A stretch of 10,709 nucleotides of DNA, from contig JABJCF010000423.1 of the NCBI GenBank assembly GCA_018665625.1, positions 1 to 10,709 of the forward strand. The letters are read 5' to 3'. Below are positions 1 through 6,716 of this stretch, one piece after another. The notes beneath the pieces were generated by a model. The model was not told where the DNA came from. It made no database searches and saw only the letters and a program-made list of their open reading frames with translations. A program made the position numbers and the translations under genes. Origin of the DNA: Nitrospina sp. (GTDB lineage: Bacteria > Nitrospinota > Nitrospinia > Nitrospinales > VA-1). Positions within the stretch are counted from its first letter, which is position 1, and every line of letters begins with the position of its first letter.

Positions 1-1
1 C

Positions 2-754
2 TTCGAAATTCTTCTTTCAGTCCAAACCGTGATGAAGGAAAGTTTATTAGTCTTCATCTCAAAAATGGAATTGCTGATTGGAGAAAAGGCGGGAAAAACT
101 TTAAAGGATTTTATCGAAGACAGGTTAGAAAACACCGAGCAGGCTTTGCAAATGCTAAAACTCCAGTACCCGGATTATTTTCAAATATTGCAAAAACGTT
201 ATTTAAATCATGTTGCGCTGAGGCTTCAGGAATCGGATTACGAACAACTGCGCGAGGAGACGGTTATCAGTGGAGAGGTTTTTAAAAATCTGGAAGAAGA
301 TTTGCAGGTACGGATTCAAAAAATCCAACCCCGTCCCACTCTGGACCTTCACCAGGACCCCGAAGAACTGGTGCGCGGTGTTCCTCTTTTTTCAAGTATC
401 CCCCCTGATCGGTTAAGCCATATATCGCGGCTTTTAAAACCCATGCTGACCGTTCCCGGAGAACTGATTGTCAAGCAGGGGGACATTGGCCATGCCATGT
501 ATTTTATTGCCTCCGGTTGTGTGGAAGTCGAGATGCCACCCACACCCGTTCGTTTGGGAAGTGGAGATTTTTTTGGGGAGATAGCATTGATCAAAAAATA
601 TCCCAGAACTTTTTCGGTAAAATCTTTAGGGTTCTCCGATCTGCTTGTTCTCAGTGATTCTGATTTTAATTTGTTTTTAGAAAACAATCTTGAAATTCGA
701 AAGATTTTATCCGAAACAGCTGACAAGAGAATTGAAATGGATGGCTTGAGCTGA
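2..754 (+). CDS. C-terminal part of a probable CPA1-type Na+/H+ antiporter with cytoplasmic cyclic-nucleotide-binding domain (5' end outside window)
   Basis: The frame is open from the first bases of the window to the TGA at 752-754, so this is the 3' end of a larger gene. A GTG at 29 and an ATG at 32 are in frame but are probably internal. Numbered from the GTG, residues 25-100 are charged and helical and include a segment like YEQLREETVISGEVFKNLEE. This resembles the tail that follows the membrane domain in CPA1 antiporters. Residues 119-235 form a cNMP-binding domain: GELIVKQGD leads into the beta-roll, and FFGEIALIKKYPRTFSV is the phosphate-binding cassette, with its Arg present. In this architecture the domain is thought to gate a monovalent cation/proton exchanger at the inner membrane. 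No membrane segment is visible here, so the antiporter assignment is inferred from tail similarity. A stand-alone Crp-like regulator is less likely because no helix-turn-helix follows the cNBD. Confidence 0.65.
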   Translation, partial: FEILLSVQTVMKESLLVFISKMELLIGEKAGKTLKDFIEDRLENTEQALQMLKLQYPDYFQILQKRYLNHVALRLQESDYEQLREETVISGEVFKNLEEDLQVRIQKIQPRPTLDLHQDPEELVRGVPLFSSIPPDRLSHISRLLKPMLTVPGELIVKQGDIGHAMYFIASGCVEVEMPPTPVRLGSGDFFGEIALIKKYPRTFSVKSLGFSDLLVLSDSDFNLFLENNLEIRKILSETADKRIEMDGLS

Positions 755-764
755 AATTCAAAAT

Positions 765-1340
765 TCAAGGAAGGTTTCTTACTGCGCGAACACCACCTTT
801 TGTGCATTTGTCCAAAGTGCGAACAAAAGGCATGCCGGTGACAAAATAAGCGGTACGGGCGCAGCAGTTCCCATGCTCGGACGACCAGTACCAGTAGGCT
901 GCACCATCCGCAAACAAATCTGATAAAGCCAGCGGGTATTCCGGGTCATGGTCCATCGCCATGACGTTTGACTCGGTGTTGTCGTATATCTTTCCATATT
1001 CCCAAACCTCAGGCATTCGCCAGTCGGCGTGTCCGCCTATAGTGAGACTCTCCACATATTTTTTGGAATCGACCCAGTTCAAACATTTTCCTAGATCGGC
1101 AAAGCTGTCTTTTTGGGTCCACATCAATTTCGATTTAGTTTCAGTGATAGTTCCATCTCCATTGTCTATCAGGTTGAGTCGTGAGGAAGGTGGTGGCGGC
1201 GGTACATAGGGAGGGGCGACGTAAGGATCTCTGGGGACATAGAAATTCCGTTCAGCGTTTGTGGTGTTTGGTAATGTCGTCACCATTGTGATTAGGATGA
1301 GACTACTTAAGAGGAATCTGGAATGTCTATAGTTTTTCAT
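765..1340 (-). CDS. Secreted DUF1566 (Lcl C-terminal-like) domain protein
   Basis: This 191-residue protein begins with a typical signal peptide: basic n-region KNYRHSR, hydrophobic core around residues 9-22, and likely cleavage after TTNA (residue 29). A proline-rich linker follows at about residues 36-52 (VAPPYVPPPPPSS). The rest is a DUF1566 domain: DNGDGTITETKSKLMW (59-74), a central ADWRMPEVWEY (105-115), YWYWSSE (149-155) and the closing GGVRAVRN (182-189). In this family the domain follows the pattern D-GDGT-T-LMW / DWR-P / WSS / VR-VR and occurs in exported proteins of unknown biochemical role. Four cysteines (86, 159, 160, 179) could form disulfides after export. The gene lies 25 bp after the permease gene on the same strand and may be its last operon member. 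It ends 10 bp from the convergent transporter gene. No clear Shine-Dalgarno precedes its ATG. The function is unknown. Confidence 0.75.
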   Translation of the reverse strand: MKNYRHSRFLLSSLILITMVTTLPNTTNAERNFYVPRDPYVAPPYVPPPPPSSRLNLIDNGDGTITETKSKLMWTQKDSFADLGKCLNWVDSKKYVESLTIGGHADWRMPEVWEYGKIYDNTESNVMAMDHDPEYPLALSDLFADGAAYWYWSSEHGNCCARTAYFVTGMPFVRTLDKCTKGGVRAVRNLP

Positions 1341-1365
1341 GGATTAAAAAGAAAGCATCCTATTT

Positions 1366-3942
1366 TTATGACTCCGTTTCCCTGATGGTTTTAAGGGGTT
1401 TATTATTTATGACATCAAGGCTGCTTAAAATTCCTGTGGTAACAGTAAGGATAACGCCAAAACAAAATGCCCCTAAAATAATTCCGGGTTGTAAATGCCA
1501 GGCGGATTTGATCATGTATTTCATGATAGCCCATGAGAACCCTTGCGCCAGAAGAATACCGACCAGCGCTGAGATGACTCCGATAGTCGCATATTCAAAA
1601 CCAAGAATAGAAGTCACCATTTTTCTTTTAGCTCCGAGAATTTTTAATACAGCCGATTCACGTAAACGCCGGTACTTGGTTGAGGCAATAGAACCGGAGA
1701 GTATAAACAGACCGGCTGCGATGGCAAAGCCAGACATAAAGTCTACCAATGTTGTTAATTTGGAAACGGTGGACTCAACGGTTTTGACGATGTCACGGGT
1801 ACTGAGGGCGGTAATATTGGGCAATGCTTTTACAACGGCATGTTGCAGTTGCAATTCCTTTTCGTCAGGAACGTGAACGGTGGCGACATAGGTAATGGGT
1901 GCGCCAGCCAGTGCGCCCGGTGAAAAGATCATATAAAAATTGGTCCGCATATTTCGCCAGTTTACACTGCGAATGCTGGTGACTTTTGCCGATACGGGTA
2001 TGCCTTGAATGTCAATCGACAACTGGGATCCTATTTTCGCACCTAATCTTTTTGCCGCATCTTGTTCCAGAGAAACTTCGGCGTTTTTCGCTCGTTCCTT
2101 ATCCCACCACTGGCCTTCAATTATTTCATTATCTTTTGGAGGAGGCCCTTCCATGTAAGTTAAGGCAAATTCACGGTTGATGAACCACTCCTCGCGCTGT
2201 TTGTCTTTGTATTGCCAATTAGCAATAAGATTCTCATCGATACTATGTAGACGTGAGCGCACCAGTGGTGTCACGCTTCGTTCGGCCTCTGGAGCGATTC
2301 GGTCCAGTACTTGAGTGAAGGTTTCTTTCTGGCCTCTTTGGATATCGATGAAAAAATAATTGGGAGGATTCATCTCTGTATTTTTATTCAACATAGCCAG
2401 TGTGTCCATTTGCACCAGCCTCACGGTGAGAATCAGCATGATGCCCATTCCCAGACAAGTGATGATCGAGGCTGCCTGATTGTTCGGTCGCTTTAGGTTA
2501 GACATTCCATATCGTCTGGCTATGGAACCTGATTGGGGCAGTGCCTTAAGTATTCTTAAGAGTAGTAACGATGCCAATGCGAACACAATTATAGATATTC
2601 CAAGTGAAGCGAGGAAAACCAGTCCACGTTTTATAGATTCTGCCTGCCAGCAGATCATGGCTGCAAGGCCGAGCCCTAGAGTTGCCCCTGCCATCCATCT
2701 TTCTTTTCGCGTTCCAGAGGTGAGTTCTTCTTCTTCGAAGTTGCGGCGAAACAATCGTAAAGGGCGTGTCCGAACGGCTCTTAACAAGGGCCAAAGGCAA
2801 AATAGAAGTGTTGTTGCAACGCCTAACAGGATTGACTGCAAAGCAGGAATCCAATAAAAAGACGGTTCGAGTTGATAGTTGATCAGGCCTTCCATCTTGG
2901 AAGGTAACAAGTAGGTGAGAAAAAAACCTAGTGTGACTCCCAACAAACTACCCAGGATCCCCAGAGCCAAGGCTTGTAAAAGATAGACTTTTAAAAGAGT
3001 GCGGGAAGATGCGCCGAGACAATTCATAATCGCCACGGTATCGAGTTTTTGCGCCATGAAAGTGCGAACGATCATGGCCACCCCGATACCCCCCATAAGA
3101 AGCGCGATAACACCGAGCGCACCCAGGTATTGCCCCATTCTTTCTATGGAATTGGAAAGCGACGATTGCATATCTTTATAAGTTCGAATGGATAAGGTTT
3201 TGTCGGGTAAGCCTCGTTCAAGAAGTGCCAGTGCTTTTTCCAGTTCAATGCTGTCAGGGAGTTTTATTAAAGTGCGGTGCTTGATCCTGCTTCCAGGCTG
3301 AATAAGATCGGCTTTATCGAGCATGGCCCGGGATATGAATAGACGCGGCCCAATGCTAAAGGCGCGGGAGATGCGATCGGGCTCAGATACAATGGTACCT
3401 GTGATTTTTAATTTTGTTTTTCCAAGAGAAAATTCATCGCCAATGCTCAATCCGGTTTTTATTAGGAATGAAGATTCAACCACTGCGCCGTTCTCCTTGA
3501 GTAATTCCTGTAAAGGCAAGTCGGGGTCGTTTTTAAAATCTCCATAAAAGGGATATTGCGGCCCGGATAGAGGAATGGATTTAAGCTCCGTTATCATGGA
3601 GCCGGATTTTTCTGGCGAATCCAGGTTTTCGAATTGTGCCATGCCGTGCAGTTCTTTAAGGAATAAAAACTCGGTTCCTGCGGGCAATATTTTTTTCTGA
3701 TAGGCAAGGTCTTCTTCGCCCTGTTGCCAACTGCCTTTAATGGCGATGTCGGCTGCCAGCAATCCTTTGGCCTGGCCCTGAATTGTTGCCTGCACCATAT
3801 TGGAGAAACTTTTAACGGTCATTACCGCACCGACACCGATGGCAATGCAGAGAATAAAAAAGGACATGCGTTTCCACGCACCTCGCGACTCAGCAAAAAT
3901 TAGTGAGATCAATTGCTTGAAATTGAGCTGGGAGGGATTCAT
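1366..3942 (-). CDS. ybbP: ABC transporter permease of the FtsX/MacB superfamily, YbbP-like
   Basis: This 858-residue membrane protein has about ten predicted transmembrane segments: residues 27-48, 272-296, 321-346, 363-390, 416-432, 440-465, 488-510, 733-753, 779-806 and 819-842. Two large hydrophilic blocks (about 50-265 and 512-730) are the expected periplasmic domains. The conserved FtsX cytoplasmic turn appears twice: DTVAIMNCLGAS (301-312), and ESAVLKILGAKRKM (762-775) after the second domain. Duplicated FtsX domains, this size and ten helices fit the YbbP family rather than four-helix MacB or LolC/E. The partner ATPase gene lies immediately upstream and overlaps by four bases (ATGA), so translation is probably coupled; no strong ribosome binding site precedes the start. 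Family members are mechanotransmission-type exporters or extractors, but the YbbAP substrate is not firmly known. Divergent tesA next door suggests an envelope lipid or hydrophobic-molecule role, which is inference. Confidence 0.88.
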   Translation of the reverse strand: MNPSQLNFKQLISLIFAESRGAWKRMSFFILCIAIGVGAVMTVKSFSNMVQATIQGQAKGLLAADIAIKGSWQQGEEDLAYQKKILPAGTEFLFLKELHGMAQFENLDSPEKSGSMITELKSIPLSGPQYPFYGDFKNDPDLPLQELLKENGAVVESSFLIKTGLSIGDEFSLGKTKLKITGTIVSEPDRISRAFSIGPRLFISRAMLDKADLIQPGSRIKHRTLIKLPDSIELEKALALLERGLPDKTLSIRTYKDMQSSLSNSIERMGQYLGALGVIALLMGGIGVAMIVRTFMAQKLDTVAIMNCLGASSRTLLKVYLLQALALGILGSLLGVTLGFFLTYLLPSKMEGLINYQLEPSFYWIPALQSILLGVATTLLFCLWPLLRAVRTRPLRLFRRNFEEEELTSGTRKERWMAGATLGLGLAAMICWQAESIKRGLVFLASLGISIIVFALASLLLLRILKALPQSGSIARRYGMSNLKRPNNQAASIITCLGMGIMLILTVRLVQMDTLAMLNKNTEMNPPNYFFIDIQRGQKETFTQVLDRIAPEAERSVTPLVRSRLHSIDENLIANWQYKDKQREEWFINREFALTYMEGPPPKDNEIIEGQWWDKERAKNAEVSLEQDAAKRLGAKIGSQLSIDIQGIPVSAKVTSIRSVNWRNMRTNFYMIFSPGALAGAPITYVATVHVPDEKELQLQHAVVKALPNITALSTRDIVKTVESTVSKLTTLVDFMSGFAIAAGLFILSGSIASTKYRRLRESAVLKILGAKRKMVTSILGFEYATIGVISALVGILLAQGFSWAIMKYMIKSAWHLQPGIILGAFCFGVILTVTTGILSSLDVINNKPLKTIRETES

Positions 3943-4619
3943 GAAATTTCTTTTTTTCGGTCGGAGATAATTTTCCCATCTTCCAGTGTTAGGATACGCT
4001 GGCTTTGGTCGGCTACCTGAGGTTCATGGGTGACAAGGACGATCGTGGCTTGTTTTACCCGGTGCAGTTCATGAATCAACTCGATAATACGATCACTATT
4101 TTTTGAATCGAGATTGCCGGTGGGTTCATCTGCAAGAATAATATCGGGCTCGTTGACGAAAGCGCGCGCAAGGGAAAGGCGTTGCTGTTCGCCTCCAGAT
4201 AATTGCGCTGGGTAATGATGTTGTCTATCTCCTAAACCCACCATGCCTAGCAAATCTTCTGACTTCTTGGCCGCGCCGGGAGTGCCATTGAGCTCTGCTG
4301 ACAGCACAACATTTTCCAGCGCAGTCAGGGTGGGGATGAGATGGAAATTTTGGAAGATGAAACCGAATCTTTTCCCACGCAGAACGGCAAGTTCGTCTTC
4401 GTTGAGTTTCGTGATATCCTGCCCATCTATATTGATGGTTCCACCTGTCGGCGAATCGAGTCCTGCGATCAGACTGAGTAACGTGGTTTTGCCACTCCCA
4501 GAATGACCGGTGATCGCTATGAACTGTCCGGTTGGAATCGTGAGGTCGATAGATTTTAATATTTCTACTTTATGACCACCGCCATGCAGAGTTTTTATTA
4601 ATCCAGATATTTCAATCAA
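3939..4619 (-). CDS. ybbA: ABC transporter ATP-binding protein, YbbA/LolD-like
   Basis: This complete 226-residue ABC ATPase carries Walker A GHSGSGKT (38-45), a Q-loop glutamine at 90 in [10 protein letters not shown], signature LSGGEQQR (140-147), Walker B IILADEP (160-166), the D-loop NLDS (169-172) and the switch histidine at 198. Length and motif style match the MacB/LolD/YbbA (MJ0796-type) class that pairs with FtsX-fold permeases. It would power the permease encoded directly downstream, whose ATG overlaps this stop. The start is a TTG: no in-frame ATG exists upstream before a stop codon, and the TTG reading begins [10 protein letters not shown], where this family normally starts. The upstream AGACA/GAAAAAG stretch is only a weak ribosome binding site. 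LolD proper is possible by sequence alone, but the ten-helix permease partner and divergent tesA favour YbbA. Confidence 0.88.
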   Translation of the reverse strand: MIEISGLIKTLHGGGHKVEILKSIDLTIPTGQFIAITGHSGSGKTTLLSLIAGLDSPTGGTINIDGQDITKLNEDELAVLRGKRFGFIFQNFHLIPTLTALENVVLSAELNGTPGAAKKSEDLLGMVGLGDRQHHYPAQLSGGEQQRLSLARAFVNEPDIILADEPTGNLDSKNSDRIIELIHELHRVKQATIVLVTHEPQVADQSQRILTLEDGKIISDRKKEIS

Positions 4620-4704
4620 TGTCTTTTTCGGGTTGAGATTTATAAATTAACTGGATATTGCATAAGTGCTTCTCTTGTGTGGATTGGAAAGAGTTATTAA
4701 AACA

Positions 4705-4785
4705 CCCTCACCCCAACCCTCTCCCCTCAAGGGAGAGGGAGTGAAAAGTTCCTTCTCCCCTGGAGGGAGAAGGCTAGGATGAGGG
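4705..4785. repeat. REP-like palindromic intergenic element with two tandem hairpins
   Basis: CCCTCTCCC (4717-4725) pairs perfectly with GGGAGAGGG (4731-4739) across a 5-nt loop. CCTTCTCCC (4751-4759) pairs perfectly with GGGAGAAGG (4765-4773) across another 5-nt loop. CCCTCA (4705-4710) and TGAGGG (4780-4785) close the whole unit, so it can fold as a three-way cruciform on either strand. The CCCTCACCCC/CTCTCCC wording resembles a palindromic repeat that I recall as scattered between genes in many Gram-negative genomes. It lies in the 241-bp spacer between divergent ybbA and tesA and is clearly more C/G-segregated than its surroundings. Its effect is unknown; it could influence the promoters on both sides or stabilise transcript ends. 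Confidence 0.8.
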
Positions 4786-4860
4786 GGTAAATGATTTTTT
4801 CCACCCATAATTTGCAACACTCATGCAGTATTCGGTTTAGGCTTATTGTATTACAAAAAT

Positions 4861-5538
4861 ATGCGAACCATTTTATTAAACTTTTGTCGAATTTCTAGTT
4901 ATGTTCTGGCAGGATTACTGATTATTCTGGGCGAAAGCCCGAGTTACGCTGTCGAAAAAACAAATTCGATGGCGGGTGCTAAACAGGAGAAACTTGTGGT
5001 ACTTGCGTTTGGGGATAGTTTAACAGCTGGGTTTGGTGTTGATGAAGAATATAGTTTTCCTTCACGTATCCAGGTGAAAATTGATAACGAGAATTTAGAT
5101 TATAAAGTTGTCAATGCTGGCATCAGTGGAGACACAACCGCAGGCGGTGTTGCCCGTATCAACTGGTTGATGAAACACAAACCCAAGATCGTAATACTTG
5201 CTTTGGGAGCCAACGATGGTTTGAGGGGGCTATCCGTGGATGAGATGTATACTAATCTTGAAACTATGATTCAAGTCTTCCATGAACATAACGCTCAGGT
5301 TTTGTTTGCGGGTATGAAGGCTTTGCCCAATTATGGAGAAGATTATGCGAAAAAGTTTGAATCAGTATTCCCGGAGTTAGCGAAGAAATATAACCTCGTC
5401 TATCTGCCTTTTTTGTTGGAGGGGGTAGCCGGTGTCCGGGAACATACCCGCCCCGATGGGTTGCACCCTACCGCGTCTGGTTATAAAGTTGTTGCTGATC
5501 TAGTCTGGCGATATCTACAACCGATGTTGAAAAAATAA
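4861..5538 (+). CDS. tesA: GDSL/SGNH-family esterase, TesA-like (arylesterase / lysophospholipase / thioesterase I)
   Basis: Counted from the ATG this is a 225-residue protein with an N-terminal signal peptide: MRT, a hydrophobic core to about residue 23, and likely cleavage near SYA (28-30). The mature protein is therefore expected in the periplasm. All four SGNH blocks are visible: block I FGDSLTAGFG with nucleophile Ser53, block II NAGISGDTT with oxyanion Gly90, block III GANDG with Asn118, and block V PDGLHPT with Asp199 and His202. TesA-type enzymes hydrolyse thioesters, lysophospholipids and short esters. A TTG at 4846 would add five residues (MYYKN) and has an AGG four bases upstream. 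The ATG gives a normal signal peptide, but it has no good ribosome binding site, so the start is not settled. Divergent placement next to ybbA-ybbP matches the E. coli locus. The stop is three bases from the convergent TrpD2-like gene. Confidence 0.9.
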   Translation: MRTILLNFCRISSYVLAGLLIILGESPSYAVEKTNSMAGAKQEKLVVLAFGDSLTAGFGVDEEYSFPSRIQVKIDNENLDYKVVNAGISGDTTAGGVARINWLMKHKPKIVILALGANDGLRGLSVDEMYTNLETMIQVFHEHNAQVLFAGMKALPNYGEDYAKKFESVFPELAKKYNLVYLPFLLEGVAGVREHTRPDGLHPTASGYKVVADLVWRYLQPMLKK

Positions 5539-5541
5539 TAG

Positions 5542-6633
5542 TTAAGATTTTAATGGGGTCATCCATTGCAATATTTTTTCGTAGCAGTTTCCAGATTTTA
5601 AAACTTCCATAGCCAAATCAAACCCTTCCTGTGGTGTTTTGAAAATATCCGCAAGATGGGTCAGGCAGGCCGCTTGACTTGCTATTTGTGTGGCTGCTGG
5701 TCCTTCCCCGGATTTTAAGGCGCGCTCCCCCAGTTGCGCAATGGTTTCCCGCTTCGATTCTATTTCCTTTAAAGCCTCGTGAGATTCCAGAATTTGTTTT
5801 GCGGTTCCTTCCTGAAACATTTCTGAATACTTTAAGGAACGACTCTGGGTTTCTTTGTTTCCATCTTGAATAAAAACTTTGGCTTCTTTATGCACGCCGA
5901 ACAGGGTCGTGCCTTCCATCCCATTTCCAACAATGACTCGGTCGAACTGACTGCGTTTCCCTATTTCGGTTAGGGAGACTTCGTAGCCGCGATGAAAATA
6001 AGTGGTGGCGATAAAACTTTGACCGTCTGCCTGAAGCGGCATCAGAATTTTTTCAAGTGTTGCCAGCATCGGTCGTTTGACAATTTCAGATCGAATCGAC
6101 CGCAGGTTTTCCAAGGCAGGAAGGGCATCGCCAGTATTAATGTACCCAAAGTGAGAATCTTGTATTTGTTTTATCCGTTTCTCGCCGTTACCAGATTGTG
6201 CGACCTGATAATGGTTGACCAGTAAATCTTCGAAGGTGATACCAAACTTGGGGGGTAATGGTAAAGCGGAATGACCGTAAGCGGGAAGTCCTAACTCGGC
6301 AATCACCGGGATCGCGTAAAATCCAAAATAGGGGATGCGCTGAAATCCATCAAACGGGTCAGCGATTTGCAGGAGTTTATTGAGAGCGATTTTTTTTGGG
6401 GTGATTCTTTTTTGTAAAGCCCGCCAATAGCCGATATTTTCGGGGACAGTTTCAATTTTCATGCGGGCAGCGATTAGGAAAACGCCCATTCGCACCTGAG
6501 AAACTTCTTCATCCAGAATCAGCGATAAGGCATCTTCTGCTTCTTCTTCGGTGAGGTCCTTGCTCAATTTGGGACCGGCGGCTATCTTTTGCAGATAGGC
6601 CTGCATTCTATTCTCAGGCGACATTTCAGTCAT
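5542..6633 (-). CDS. TrpD2-like (anthranilate phosphoribosyltransferase family / YbiB-like) protein
   Basis: This 363-residue protein has the fold signature of the anthranilate phosphoribosyltransferase / nucleoside phosphorylase class III family. The N-terminal helical domain reads LTEEEAEDALSLILDEEVSQ (27-46) followed by VFLIAARMKIETVPENIGYW (51-70). A glycosyltransferase-family-3 core follows, with ADPFDGFQR (91-99), GHSALPLPPKFGITFEDLL (120-138) and VIVGNGMEGTT (233-243). The canonical TrpD PRPP loop GTGGD and the KHGNR motif are absent: DPFDG and YGHSALPLPPK stand in their positions. That argues against a tryptophan-pathway enzyme and for the TrpD2/YbiB subgroup, where E. coli YbiB is reported to bind nucleic acids. 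No trp gene is nearby. The ATG at 6633 has an alternative at residue 4 (6624). It is head-to-head with the radical SAM gene and tail-to-tail with tesA. The substrate is unknown. Confidence 0.72.
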   Translation of the reverse strand: MTEMSPENRMQAYLQKIAAGPKLSKDLTEEEAEDALSLILDEEVSQVRMGVFLIAARMKIETVPENIGYWRALQKRITPKKIALNKLLQIADPFDGFQRIPYFGFYAIPVIAELGLPAYGHSALPLPPKFGITFEDLLVNHYQVAQSGNGEKRIKQIQDSHFGYINTGDALPALENLRSIRSEIVKRPMLATLEKILMPLQADGQSFIATTYFHRGYEVSLTEIGKRSQFDRVIVGNGMEGTTLFGVHKEAKVFIQDGNKETQSRSLKYSEMFQEGTAKQILESHEALKEIESKRETIAQLGERALKSGEGPAATQIASQAACLTHLADIFKTPQEGFDLAMEVLKSGNCYEKILQWMTPLKS

Positions 6634-6648
6634 TGATGCGGGAATCCT

Positions 6649-6677
6649 TTTTAAGTCGGGTCTATTTGGAGTATGAT
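6649..6677 (+). promoter_or_regulatory. Possible sigma70-type promoter for the radical SAM gene
   Basis: A TATGAT hexamer at 6672-6677 matches the -10 consensus at five of six positions. A weak TTTTAA lies 17 bp upstream at 6649-6654 as a poor -35. If used, transcription would begin near 6684, after the longest possible start codons (6633, 6636) and before the ATG at 6717. This supports the shorter protein. The assignment rests on one good hexamer only. Confidence 0.3.
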
Positions 6678-6716
6678 AAAGGTTCTATTTTTAAACCCAA
6701 ATTTTTTCGAGAATTA

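Noticed and set aside
349..807. Minus-strand reading frame of 152 codons across the cNMP-domain gene
   Set aside because: It lies opposite a clear cNBD and has no recognisable domain or signal; it is a shadow frame.
1385..1876. Plus-strand reading frame of 163 codons opposite the permease gene
   Set aside because: It is fully antisense to the well-supported YbbP-like coding sequence and has no coherent domain.
2546..2854. Minus-strand reading frame of 102 codons in another frame of the permease gene
   Set aside because: It overlaps the YbbP-like gene on the same strand out of frame and shows no domain.
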